Positions 1-12,092 of a stretch of 64,000 bases of DNA are shown in pieces (within the stretch, counting starts at the first letter, position 1; every line of letters starts with the position of its first letter). Both the position numbers and the translations under genes were made by a program. Source of the stretch: Xiphias gladius (Eukaryota; Chordata; Actinopteri; Istiophoriformes; Xiphiidae); assembly GCF_016859285.1 (NCBI RefSeq), contig NC_053400.1, forward strand, positions 22,277,001 through 22,341,000. The letters run 5' to 3'. A model generated the notes under the pieces. It was not told where the DNA came from and ran no database searches. It saw only the letters and a list, made by a program, of their open reading frames with translations.

Positions 1-201
1 GTTCTTCTTCCTGAAATCCAGTCTTGGAAAGTCTCCCAACTAATGGACTGTGGGATTTCGCAACTGTTTTATTTCAGATTCCAGGAATAAATGTTCTTGT
101 GCTGAGCAGAAATTTCCAGGATCTATAGCAGATATAAATACTCCTTGCTCCAAAACGCACAACACACTCAGGAACAGAGATTGCAACCAAAACTGCAGAA
201 G
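1..201 (+). promoter_or_regulatory. hp: Putative hp promoter and 5' UTR
   Basis: This flank lies directly upstream of the haptoglobin start codon. A TATA-like element (TATAAATA) sits at 133-140, which would place transcription initiation near 163-172 and give a short 5' UTR. Upstream are a STAT-type palindrome TTCCAGGAA at 79-87, a second STAT-like site TTCCTGAA at 8-15, and a C/EBP-like site (ATTTCGCAAC) at 55-64. Mammalian haptoglobin is an acute-phase liver gene driven by STAT3 and C/EBP, so the arrangement fits. The motifs are seen in the sequence; their function is inferred. Confidence 0.55.
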
Positions 202-3200
202 ATGAACATTATCAACAAAATGTGGTAAGTTAAAATATTCTTTTGTTAATCATTTTTAAATCTATCTGAATACACCAAAATATAAATCTCTGTTCCTCAG
301 CACCAAATGTTATATACTTAGGATTTTAAAAAATCCTTACCTCAGCCTTATCATTACTTATAACAAAAAGGTTACAATCTAATATCTTTTTTAAAAGCTA
401 TCTAACTTGAATTTTCAAACAATTATCCATTAATGTTTTGTAAGCTCTCGTAAATGAAGTGCATAAATATCGAACTCTATAATGAATGAACTTAATCCTG
501 CACCCAGTTTCATTGTCTCCATTGAGGCAAAAGAAGAGAGACATTTAATGTTTGTTCATCATGTAACTTTGTTGTTGTTGTTGGAAGGTTTTCTCTAACT
601 GCACTGGTCGCATGGACCTGTCTGGCAGATGTGTCTCAAAGGATAAAATGCTCATGGTGTAACTAACATATCAATAATTTTGTACACATTTTACCAGTAC
701 AAGTGTACAGCCAGCTGCTGAGGTCGTATTTAAGCATGTGTTGCCTCAAGTTAAATTCTAATGTCAGCAAGCTAACATACAGTACTGGCAATGAGACAGC
801 CAACATGCTGATGTTCAGCAGGTATACTGTTTCCCATGTTCACCATCTTAGTTTAGCAATTAGTTTAGCAAGTTAGTATTTATGTTTATTTTTTTAATTT
901 TTTATTTTTTTTCAAAAATCACTTTATTTATTTTAGCACATAAAAAATAAAAATAAAAAAAAAAAAAAAAAAAAATAAAAAAAAAAAAAAAAAAAAAAAA
1001 AACAACAAAAAAAAAAAAAAATAAAAATTAAAAGAAAAAAAAAATCAGTTAGTTAAAAGAAAGCCTTAAGAAAAATATAATATAAAAAAAGAAGATATTG
1101 TGTTTGGCTGCTTGAGATCATCAGGCAGGGAGGTTTCCACAGCTGTAAATCAAAGTAGTGGAGAAATTTAAAATTTGACCTGATGATGGCACTGGATGAA
1201 AAGTAAAATGGTCATTAAATTTTTTGCAAATCATCTTCGGGCGGACAAAAATGTGTGTGCCAAATTTCATGGCAACACATTCAATAATTGTGTACACATT
1301 TTACTAGTACTAGAGGAAAAGTCAGGGATCGTCAAACTCTTAGAGGCACATCGTCTGGGAACCATGATTGTCTGTTCCAAATTTCATGGCAATCCATCTG
1401 ATAGTTGTTGAAATACTGTTCTTCAGTCTGGACTAAAGTGGTGAATGGACAAATGGACCAACAGACTGAAGACCAATATTCCCTTGGCAAGGTGGCTACT
1501 ACTTGGTCTTTTACTTGGTAACTAAATTAATGGCATACTCTGAGGTTAAACAGATTACTGTGGCATTTACAAAAACACATCCTACAGTCTTTAACAGATT
1601 TAAACTGGGAACGCATTTACAGACAGAATATAATCCCACATTTGTCCATCCAATCAGCAGCCTTTTACTTCAGGACATATTCAAGTGGATCCAAGAAACC
1701 ACAGGCGCCAGTTCTCTGATGTTCACCACTGTTTTACATCAGTACTTCCTTGACAGCTGCTGTTCAGAAAGATAACTCCTGCATGAAACTCCTGTGAGAC
1801 CTGAGGGCTGGGCTATTACTGCTCATTTCAGATATTGTTCTTTGTTTGGGCTCTGTGCTATACTGTCGGACAGGGAAATTGCCCACTTCCCTGCTTCTTT
1901 TCCAACAGCCCTTAAGAAATAGCAATACACCAAGTGATCAGAATCCAGTGGGAAATGTCATCAAAATGACTGGAGGCATTTGGAAAAATAATTTGTTGAT
2001 AAGAGAAGGAAGGTTATGTTCAGTAAAAATATGAATTTAATGAGAGGAGGAAAACATTAAATGTCACAGAAGTACTGAATCCATTTTCAGTTCATGCAGA
2101 CTCATGACTCATTACAGCTGTAATGCATCAAACTAATTAGTCTTTCATTCATTTAATTGTACTTGTAAAACATTGTCTACTGTGTTGAATAAATTGATCA
2201 AACAAGGCATAGAAAATAATTCTTAATAAATAAAACCTTGTCGGGATGTAGAATTACAACAAGATTAATGATCATGAACAGTTAGTTTTATATAGTGCAG
2301 AATGGAGCCATCCATGTACTTAGGATGTTGCCATCACTTTGAAGAGAAGAAAGTAGTTTCCATGATTATCCCAGCCACACAAAAGACACATGGATCAAAG
2401 CTTGATGATGAACAAATTAGAGGCCACTGTTTTTGGAGGAAACCCCTCAGAGTGTAAAAGCACATAAAGTACATTGTGGAACCCTGGTGTCAAGGAAATC
2501 CTGTTTTATAAAATATGTTAAAATTCTACAATTGGGAAAATGTGTCAGCAGTGTTTGTGTTTTTTTGTGAAACAGACACTGGATCGCTGAAGTGGAAAAA
2601 AAATATTATTCATGTATATAGTTAATGATAGGGGCACTAATATTGATCCATGTGGGACACCCTTATCTACCATCAGGGACTTGATTTGAAACCTTCAGTA
2701 GCAACAGTCTGAATTTGACCAAAAAATAAGATGTGAACCAGCTGTAAGCAGAATAATCAAAGCCCACAGAAAACATCTTATTTAACAAAATGTGATCAAA
2801 AGCCTTGTTGTGTTGACCTAACCTATCTATATTTACATTGAAGGTCACAAGAGAAAAATATCCATGTAATATAAAACAACCAAAAAAACTGAAATTCCTT
2901 AAAAAATACAAAAAAAACCCAAGTATATAGATAATAGCATATAAATTCTAAATTAATAAATATGTCTATATTACTTTCCCAGCCTCCAGGTCAGCATCAA
3001 ACCGTTACAGGCGAATGGTTGGGGGGACCCTGGCCCCTCATGTCCCCTGGCAGGCCATGGTCTACATTGCTGACAGTGTGCTAGACGGAGGCTATGCTGG
3101 TGGTGCTCTCATCTCTGACCGCTGGGTTTTGACGGCTGGCAGGAACCTTTTTATCAGGAAGAGTCGACAGGACATTCAGGGAAAACATCCCATTATCCCT

Positions 3201-4418
3201 AAAGTGTACCTGGGAATCACACGACTGTCGGAAGCTAATGCCGCCAGAGAGGTAGCAGTAGAGAAGGTGGGCAAAAAAATCTTAAACTTAAGGAGCCATC
3301 AGTGGTTGTCATTCAAATGCATTTAGTTTGTTTGAGTTTAATTTGAAGGCAAGATTCAAGGTTTCCATGTATTTCCAATATGTAGTGCTGCTATACAGGA
3401 AATATGTATAATATAATGCACAGACATGTAGATTTTCTTTTTTCACTGGCATTATTTTTTCTGTTTTCATTCCATTGACAACATATTTTTATGGCTGCAC
3501 TATTATAGGAAATAGAAAGAATGTAGATATTTTGTTCATCACTTATCTTCATTTCCATTTCAAATTTAATACATTTTTTCCATTCGATGTCATGGTTATG
3601 TTGTGAAAACATGGCTTATTTGAAACAGCTGCAAATGAAATGTTGAAACAGCACCACTGCCACTGCTTATACTTATCTAAAAACAGGAACATCACAAAGC
3701 TTGAAGATACATGTGACACTCAACACCACTGGATGAAAGAATTTTTTTTTTTTTAAAAGCTTTTGAATGTAATACTTAGAAGAACATTTTAACCCCTTAA
3801 TGAAAATGGAAAGCAATATTAAAGACCAAAACACTTACTTTCGATCTCCTATAGATTGTTCTCCATCCAGGCTTCCAGAACCATTCTGACTGGGACAACG
3901 ACCTGGCTCTGATCCAGCTGAAGGAGCCCGTGGTTATGAGCAATAAAGTGACCCCCATCCCCCTGCCTGAGAGAGGCCAGGACCTGGCTGACACCATAGG
4001 CGGGATGGGGGTCATCACCGGCTGGGGCTGGGGGATCCAACTTACCCCTTCTACATCACTCAAATTCCTCAAACTCCCCCTGGCCAATCATTCTGACTGT
4101 AAAGAAGAATATAAAAATATCGTTTTCACACCAGATGTAGATGACAACATGATCTGCACAGGACGTACAAAGTATGAGGAAAATGTTTGTTTTGGTGACG
4201 CAGGAGGCGCTCTGGCTGTAACAGACGCTGAAACTGGGGACATCTATGCTGCAGGGATCCTTTCCTATGACAAGGGCTGCAGCAGGTACGACTATGCAGT
4301 CTACATGAAGATTTCCTCATATTTACCCTGGATCCACAGTGTCATCAGAGGAGACACAGATAAATCGCCTGCTCTGCGCTCTGATGCCATGTCTAAGATG
4401 TACTCCAGGCAGCCGTAG
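202..4418 (+). CDS. hp: Haptoglobin (four coding exons, 313 aa)
   Basis: Plasma protein that captures free haemoglobin. Exons are 202-224, 588-658, 2983-3266 and 3855-4418, and splice phases agree throughout. The N-terminus is a signal peptide (MNIINKMWFSLTALVAWTCLA). A short pro-region ends in YRR just before MVGG at residue 43, the activation-type start of a chymotrypsin fold. The catalytic residues are gone: the usual AAHC is AGRN (residues 83-86, His to Arg) and GDSGG is GDAGG (residues 240-244, Ser to Ala at 242). The Asp in DNDLAL (142) remains. This pattern of loss identifies haptoglobin rather than an active protease. There is no CCP/sushi domain before the protease domain, unlike mammals, as I recall for fish haptoglobins. 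An N-glycosylation sequon is at NHS (135-137). Exon 2 is the least certain part: its acceptor is a weak (TTG)n-AAG, and its donor GTGTAACT is chosen because it gives phase 1. Confidence 0.9.
660..1490 (+). repeat. Widespread teleost interspersed repeat in hp intron 2
   Basis: The left part (about 690-880) contains the phrase 'aacatgctgatgttcagcag' followed by 'ccatgttcaccatcttag'. The right part (about 1170-1490) contains two copies of 'ccaaatttcatggcaa' and the phrase 'cagtctggactaaagtgg'. I recognise these in this order from many teleost introns. The class is not certain (a nonautonomous element), and the copy is degraded. Short reading frames inside it are not genes. Confidence 0.65.
890..1075 (+). 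repeat. A-rich tract interrupting the intronic repeat
   Basis: About 190 bases of almost pure A with scattered T, C and G, flanked on the left by T-rich sequence. It interrupts the teleost repeat and could be the tail of a retroposed insertion. Nothing coding is present. Confidence 0.7.
1491..2982. other. Remainder of hp intron 2
   Basis: AT-rich intronic DNA between the repeat and the third coding exon. Short open frames here lack splice context or recognisable domains. I see no gene. Confidence 0.6.
3267..3854. other. hp: hp intron 3
   Basis: Phase-0 intron with donor AAG|GTGGGC and acceptor ATAG|ATTGTT. It is AT-rich with a T10 tract near 3740. No embedded gene is visible. Confidence 0.8.
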
Positions 4419-4485
4419 AGCATCAGGCTCTGTTCTGTTGATTTTGAAAAGAAAATCATTGTAGTGTTTTGACTCAGTGAATTTT

Positions 4486-4588
4486 ATTAAATCCTTGTAA
4501 TGTAACCATTGCAGTGTTCCATCTCTGTAATATTGTTAATGAAAGAAGTGACAAAATTACACTTATTGGATGAATTCTAGTAAATAAA
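4486..4588 (+). promoter_or_regulatory. hp: Candidate hp polyadenylation signals
   Basis: ATTAAA at 4486-4491 and AATAAA at 4583-4588 lie 68 and 165 bases past the stop codon. Either could end the transcript; the canonical AATAAA is the stronger match. Confidence 0.5.
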
Positions 4589-6777
4589 TCCAGTATTTGC
4601 AGTTTTTTTTTTTTGCCATCATTCACACAAATTGTCTTCCGAGCTATAATTTATAGATTATTTAAGATCACAGTAATGATAACTATCAGCCTCCTCATTC
4701 CACCTATTGCAAAAAAGGAAACATATTGATTCCTTGCAGGACATCAGATTATGGTCTCTTGCATTTATTCCTTTACTCCTCTGACCAGCTGCTGCTGAAG
4801 CCCCATGGTGCTGAATAGTGACCCTCACATATGCTGATGTTGAATGTTATAAATACACTATATGTTGTAATTTATATATAAGCCACAGATTTTCGTGAAA
4901 CTTCACTAGGAAGCTCTTCATACTGATGGCATCTACAGCAAGTAATGGTTATATAAATAAAGTCCGATGCTTGTCAAACACCTATAAAACTCATCTGGTG
5001 TAGACATTTTTATTGTAAGCAGGAAAGTCTGTACATCCTTCAAATGTAAAAGCAGCTGTAAACTGGCAAAAAAAAAAAAAAAAACTTCCTGAAAGAGCAA
5101 TTAGAGTTATACTGATTGTCTTTGAAATTGCCTATATGAGTTCACTCTAAACACAAGTCTTTTCTAAACTATCTTTACGCTTACTACGTTTAGGTCTCGG
5201 TCAGAAATGGTTGGGATTAATTAAAGGTTTGGTGTTGTTAAGGGTAAGAATGTGGGCAGGGCATCTGTTGCTGATAACTACAGCGAGATCTGTAAGAAAA
5301 CTTTAAGGGGTCTGGAAGCTACGGACAGGTCACAAATTAAAAACAACCCCACAATAAATAAATAGAGAAACACTATGAATGCAGATGCTTTAAGGCAGGG
5401 CATGATGGGTTGCAGTGAGTGGCTTGGTAAGTATAAACATGCTATAGTCTTCATGTTCACTAGATCTCAATGCAGCTGAACCATGTAAAGGATTTTGGAC
5501 CCATGTGTTACACAGCAGTCTCCACCACCATAAACATAAAGGACTATCTTGCGGAAGAACACTGTTCATGTCTAGGACTAGGACCGAAAGGACAAAATAC
5601 ATTACACCTATTGGAAACAACCTCTATCCTTAGAACCTGGATTAAGAAAAGGAAAAACTCTAAAATTCTAGACTTGTACAATCTTTCACAAGGTTCATAT
5701 GCACTGGATCTGGTTTTGACACCTTGCAACCTGACTTGTGGACTTTTTGGACTCAAGCCTGTTCGAAAAAAACATTTGATTGGAGGAGTTTGTTGAGCTG
5801 GTTCGAATCTTTACTTGAGGCACTCAGTGGGAGGCTCATTTTAGAACAAAACACACAGATCTGCCTTTTCTCCAATAGGAGCACCCATCATCAGTCCGTC
5901 ACGGTCCACTGCATACTTGAGCATTTCTTGGTTTACAGACAGTGATGATATACTGCTAGCATGAAGAGATTTTGAGATCTTTTTAGCTGCTTAGTGGAGT
6001 GTATAGATAATCTTTTAATATGTTGGCCTTTTTAGGCAAAATAGAAATGGAGCTGTGGAAGGGAGTAAGAATCACTTTTTAGCAGGTCTGCTGCAGGGTG
6101 CAGGGGTGTTCTCCTCTATGGCTTCTAAAATATTAATATCCCTGTCAAGGGCCATTACCCTCTACCAGTCTCAGAGTGCACTCTCCGTGGCTCCATCACT
6201 CACTGTAGCGCACGGACTGAGGTCACAACACTAACAGTCTCTTACTGCAGTTTAAACCAGAATTAGCATGGACGATGAATATTGTCTTTGCATGTTGTAT
6301 GTGAACTGAGAAACATTTTTCATACTTCATGTAAGGCTATATGTGTTTTTTCTAAAACCTGATTTCAGGCTTTTTTCCTCAGTTACTAAATGAGAGACAA
6401 AAGAAAATATAATTAATTTGCCTCTGAGGTTAATTTGCATTAAATGTCAAGTTACATGCCATATGAAGAGTATATCAACAACTGTAAGTACAATACATCC
6501 TTTATAATGACTTTGTTAATACTTAGTATTTGGTTCAGGGGTCAAAATTATAGCTGCCAAATCATTTTCTGTTTCTGTTAAAATATGCAGTGTAACAAGC
6601 TTTAGTATATGAAGACAAAGACAAAGCTGGCCATGTTTCATATAGAAATACTGAACCTCTCAGCAACTTGTCCATATGGCAGTTTATTAAAATATTCATC
6701 ATCCAAAATTATGTAGTAAAAAGTTGTTGAACATTTTAGATTTGTAGGTTTTCTAATCACATCTGACTCGTCACGCA

Positions 6778-6784
<7 letters not shown>

Positions 6785-6823
<39 letters not shown>
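6785..6823. repeat. (GT)n microsatellite
   Basis: Uninterrupted GT dinucleotide run of about 39 bases in intergenic DNA. Confidence 0.95.
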
Positions 6824-6824
<1 letters not shown>

Positions 6825-8384
6825 TGGAGGATGAGGCTGAACAGAAGGCTGCGCCGCTGGTGAACCTCTGTCCCGTCTCAGCTGTAGCAGGTAGTGGCAA
6901 AGATGGCAAAGGTGTTTTATCAAACCATAAGTGCTGAAGAATGATCAGTGCCCTTTTAAATACTTCTACTACTTAAAATGTGTGTGTTTAATTTACAAGT
7001 GGAGTGCTCCAAGTGTTGTTTGATTTCATCCTGGTTGTGTAAAACATTGTTTTAGTAAAATGCTATACATTATATGAAATGCTATTAGTTTTCGCATTAG
7101 TATGTATCATTGTAGCCATTATAAGATATGTAAAGGTAACATGGAGTAAGTCTATTTGTTAAGATCCATTAAATATGGCGCTCTCTGTTCATGTATCCCA
7201 GCACGTACAGTTATTGTTGATTTTGTTTCCCATTAAACAGAAGCTCAGCTTCGGAGCAAATGTCCTGCTGATACTGGCTGTACAATGTAAATTCAATAAC
7301 CAAACACAGGAATGGGTCTTTGAGGTAGGAATTATACAATCAATGGTATTTTCTAAGCCAGTCTGCTGTTGTGTAATCAGCTGCCAGGTTATGTACTCTG
7401 TCTTCATGTGCGACTAGGAAACTGAAGCTTTTTGAGCTTCATCACCCACCTTCATATGTACTGTACTTACTACACACACAAAGCTTTTCACAAGGCAATA
7501 ATACAACAGATGTGGGGAATTGTATCAGCTGACGAAAGATTTTCCGCTGCTTAGCAAAACAGCATTTACTCTGTCTTTCAGTAGTCATGGATACGGTTTA
7601 TTCATAATGGAGACTCTATGTTTGCCTGGTCATGAATGATACTACACTTCAAATATTTAACAGATATCATCAGGAAACAGACAGTAGAACCAAGTGTCAA
7701 ATCAGTCATAAGGTCAAAATATTAGGAGAATCAGCCAGCGCTGGTCTCTCACTCCTCCTTGAGTTTATTCTCAATCCTCCATCTTTTTTTTTTTTTGTCA
7801 GAATCCTTAAAGGATACTGAAGTGATACACCTTCCCTATAGGAGTGCCTTTTTCAAGCTCAGCTCTGGTAGTTTATTCTTCAGATGTGGTCATGTTGGCC
7901 ATGTTAATGAAAGTAGTCCAAAGGTCCACTTGAAGCTGTTGTGTGTGTGACTTCTGCTGCTAGAATGGTTAAGCCTGCAAAAGTTTCTTTGAATGAATGA
8001 TAAATGTACAAGCAAAAAAAAATAAAAAAAAAATCATTAAACCACTTAGGACAAGGACGGGTCAGTTGCTTAGCAATAGTTGTCTCATCTGTTTAACCAC
8101 ATGAATTACCCTGATATACTGAATGGACATTTTGTTACCACTTGGTTATTAAATCTGATGCTGACGTTGTTCAGAGGTTCATTTACTCAGATATTGCACT
8201 CAAATACAATTTAAGGTAGTCTTTGTTTTTATGATACATCTACGCCCTTGTATTTAAAGGAGGGAACATTTGTAATTTTCACTCCATTTCACTCCATTTA
8301 ATATTTATTGTGCAGCTCCATCTCAACCCACTGCAATGCAGAAATGTTACTTTCAGTGTTAGGACACCAGTAATAATCAACCAA

Positions 8385-8445
8385 TTATATAGCGTATATC
8401 TTAATATAAAATTATAAAAGAGGCCATTCTGCATAATGAGTATTT
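8385..8445 (+). repeat. Fragment of a common teleost repeat
   Basis: The phrase 'gaggccattctgcataatga' matches the middle of the 'scatter-type' teleost repeat also seen in the dpep1 introns. Only a short piece remains. Confidence 0.4.
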
Positions 8446-9515
8446 TTTTATTGTGTTATACATTCAAGTTTTTAAATACTTTTTCCACCACTGTCTTCTT
8501 GTTAACTATTTTCTGTGGGCGTAGGATTGGATTTTGCCCCAAATTTTCATGGTGACTAATGATATTCAACTGTCCACCACTGATGCGGCAGTGGCCCTTG
8601 TACAGTTAAGGCATAAATTAAGCCAGTTTATAGAGAGCAGCATTCAGTGTTTAGAATGCACTTTGTTTAGGCAAATACAATTGGCTGATTAAAGAAGCAA
8701 TGATGTGCAATGAGGTTTCGTGGCAGTTCCCATCGAGCCGATTGAGGCCACTATCAATGTCATTATATGGACATGCATCTAACATGATAAACTCAGCTCT
8801 CTTAGAGATGATTATGAACATGTTTAATTTTTATTTATTAGTTGCATGCAGTTTCTCTGACAAAAAAAAACAAAAAAGCAATTTATTAGAGCAAAACCAC
8901 ATGTTTTTGACATTAGAGATGTTGGCTGCAATTCAGAGCTCTGGGATCAGTCGATATTTAAAAGCCAATCTTATAGTTTGCCAGACTTTCCATATCAAAA
9001 CACAAACTCGCAAGTTTGAACAAAGGATGTCCATCTCAGAGTTATACAACCTAGTTTAGAGAGTTAACTTTATCTTGCCCTAGCTTCACCATCTAAGTGT
9101 GGATGTAGCTCATTCAACAGCTCCAAAAAGGATGTGCTGTACTACTGTGGCAAAATGAAATTTCCTGTGTTTTATCACAGAGGCACAACCTGTTACAGCT
9201 GTAATGCAACAGTGATATTAAAAACAAGTACAAATGATTTAACATTATGTGTCTCCCTTGGAAACTACAACAAAAAAAAAGTCTGTAAAAAAAATAAAAA
9301 GGAAAGTTTTCAGCTGTCAATGCAATGTGAAGAAAAAACCAGAATGGTTGTTCGAACATTTTCTTGCAAATGTTTGAATTTCAAGGTTTTCTTTTCCTTC
9401 TCACACTTCACCACACAGACCTACAGTCACTCACATCTGTGGTCTCCTGTATTACCCCTCTAAATGTGGAACAACATGTCCTTCTTTAATACTCATGCGT
9501 AAAAATCTTTGTGTT

Positions 9516-9521
<6 letters not shown>

Positions 9522-9609
<88 letters not shown>
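9522..9609. repeat. Long (TG)n microsatellite
   Basis: About 88 bases of uninterrupted TG. It is read as a long Cys-Val alternation in one frame, which is an artefact and not a protein. Confidence 0.95.
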
Positions 9610-9610
<1 letters not shown>

Positions 9611-10119
9611 TGTTGAGATGAACCAAACTACTTTGTGTCCCCTGCAGCTGTTAGGTGCTTACTCAGGTTCTGACACAATGGGGAAAGATGATGGTGCTGA
9701 CAGGCATTAAATGCCATGCAAATGCCACGACTGTCACACCTTGTCTCGTCCAGGGCACGACTGCCAGCCACTATTCCCTGGTCTCATTACCAGCCTCTTA
9801 TAAGAGAGGAACAACAGTTACTAATGCTTGAAAGAGTTAACACGACTCAGATGTTGATCAGATTTCAAGTTTTAATACTTTTTGCTATTTCAATAAAAAA
9901 CTGGGAGGAATAAAATCCTCTCACAAAAATACATAAAAACACATACAAAAAAATATAGTAAAGGTATAGTTATACCAAAATCAATGAATAAAATGCAAGC
10001 AGTAGCAGTACTAAAGCAGTAGTTACATATATACATCAACTTGTATAAATCAAAATAAATTTTAATTTCAAAAAGCAACTATAATTCATTCGTTATATAC
10101 TTTGTGTGTGTTTCAGTGT

Positions 10120-10120
10120 T

Positions 10121-10210
<90 letters not shown>
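10120..10210. repeat. Compound (TG)n(TA)n microsatellite
   Basis: About 19 bases of TG run directly into about 72 bases of perfect TA. The TA part is self-complementary and could extrude as a hairpin. Confidence 0.95.
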
Positions 10211-10211
<1 letters not shown>

Positions 10212-10570
10212 CTGCCTTATAACAAGGATAGATGCTGTTCCTTAGTTGAGAAGTTCTGCTCTGCAATTTTTCTTCTTTCTGAGGGTAGCTTTTTGAAGAA
10301 AACATCAATATATAATTTCTGTGCTGTCATGGCCATTCTGGTGTCAGAAGTTTACAGTGCACACCCTCTCCAACAGTATCATCTCATGGGTTGTAATGGT
10401 ACCGTACTACAGCACGACGGGAAAGGTTAGCAGCCTTTCAACAGCAGCTCTTTAGAAATATACCCTTCCTCCTCCTCCTCCAACTACAACAACAACAAAA
10501 GGAGTGTTGCAGCTTTACAAAGCTGGTGCTTTTACTCGCATTTTTTTTTCCAATCTATTTTTATATAAGG

Positions 10571-10632
10571 CATTTTGAATTGCCTCTGTGTATGAAATGT
10601 GCTATATAAATAAACTTGCCTTGCCTTGCAAT
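10571..10632 (+). repeat. LINE-like 3' tail
   Basis: The phrase 'aaatgtgctatataaataaa' followed by repeated CTTGC units matches the 3' terminus and short tail repeats typical of degenerate teleost LINE copies (L2/Maui-like from memory). The body of the element is not recognisable. Confidence 0.5.
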
Positions 10633-10929
10633 AAACCAAAGCTTTATAGTTTCAGATAGACTCTGTTGTGAAAGAGCTTCACTCTGAATCTGTAAAATTA
10701 TTCAAATGAATAGAAATACATGGTATATGTCAGGTTTTTGCCCCAAAATAAAAGAGTTAAGGTCAACAAAATCTGGGCTCAAGGGTGATTGTGCCTTTTA
10801 CATTGTTGTCCCAACACTTGCTAACACTTAATATCTCTCTTTATGTCTCTGATAGGCCAATTCTCTTCATTCAACATTTGGAAATTGTCTTAAAAGGGTA
10901 TTCCAGTGATTCATTATTGCGGTCAACAG

Positions 10930-11005
10930 CGCACAGGTGACTGAGAATGTCAATGCAGGATACAGGCCTGAATGCTTGACCCCTACAGTGAGGGGTCAAG
11001 ACCCA
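10930..11005 (-). repeat. Fragment of a teleost dispersed repeat
   Basis: The phrases 'aggcctgaatgcttgacccc' and 'ctacagtgaggggtcaag' match, in reverse, a repeat I recognise from other teleosts. The 22780-22990 block appears to be another part of the same family. Confidence 0.45.
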
Positions 11006-11865
11006 TTTGAGCCTACATAAAGGGCAATGCATCTTGACAAGTCTAGAAACCTTGAAAAATTTAACTCATTGGGTTTTCTTAAATGCCTTCATCCTGCCAT
11101 GTAGATGTGTACTGATTAAACAAGGCCACCTGGTGGCCAGAGAAGTCATATAATGTCATTTCTCCTGGTACTTTCTCATTCGTGTCATTAACAATCAACA
11201 ACTCTATGAGATTCTGCAGCTAAAGAGAAACTACAAATAGTGACTATAACAGGATGCTTAACAGGTGCTGGACAGCAGAACTACAGCGAGTTAAACAGAG
11301 TAGAATACACTTGTGTGGATGTGTAGAATATTTAAGAAGAATGGACGTAAGATTTAACTGATGAATATGGTATCTTTCACCTTAATGATAAAGGCAATAA
11401 TGTGATAATTTGATATAATGAACAATACGCACAGTGTGTGGGCTTCAATAACAGTTAATAACAGTCTTCTGATGGTTGAAAATTTCTTCCCCATCCAAAA
11501 CAGGCTAGCAACACCAGAGTCTGAAGCCTGATATATGGAGAGGTGTAAAGTGGCTTGGCACATGGCTGAACTGTGAGTGTGAGCTCACAACAAAGAGCTC
11601 GAGCTACAATCGTGTGTGTTTATGTGTATGTGTGACCACGCATGGACTTTTTAAGCATCTGATACAACTAGCATTTGTCAACTTGATTACTTTGTACACA
11701 TTTAAAAGAAATCAAACAGATCAGTGACACAAGGTGAAAGAGGAGAAAGAGACAAACCACTTTTGTAAATTAGACAATGCACTAAGTAGAGCGCAGACCA
11801 TCACCACAGCCAGTGGCAAAGAACATACACCAGACTTCATAGGAAAAAATTCAAATCCATAGTAA

Positions 11866-12092
11866 ATGATCCAGCTCTGCCCCAAAATTGAATGGGTTCT
11901 TCCCTGTCCCATGCCCCATCCCTCCACCAAGTTCGGTGTGAATCGGTTCAGTAGTTTTTGCGTAATTCTGCTGCCAAACAAACGGGGGGGGGAAAAACAC
12001 ACACATACAAACAAACAAACAAAAAATAAAACAAGCAGACAAACAGACAGACAGACACAAGTAATCACATAACTTCCTTGGCAGAGGTAAAA
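11866..12092 (+). repeat. Widespread teleost SINE-like repeat
   Basis: Contains the phrases 'gggttcttccctgtcccatg', 'ccaccaagttcggtgtgaat' and 'ggttcagtagtttttgcgta', then a run of CAAA/CAGA units and a terminal 'cttccttggcagaggtaa'. I recognise this arrangement from many teleost introns. Open frames through it on both strands are not genes. Confidence 0.65.

Noticed and set aside
3849..4320. Minus-strand open frames over hp exon 4
   Set aside because: They are antisense shadows of the haptoglobin coding exon, which has correct splice sites and family motifs on the plus strand.
9495..9710. Open frame with a long Cys-Val repeat
   Set aside because: It is a translated (TG)n microsatellite.
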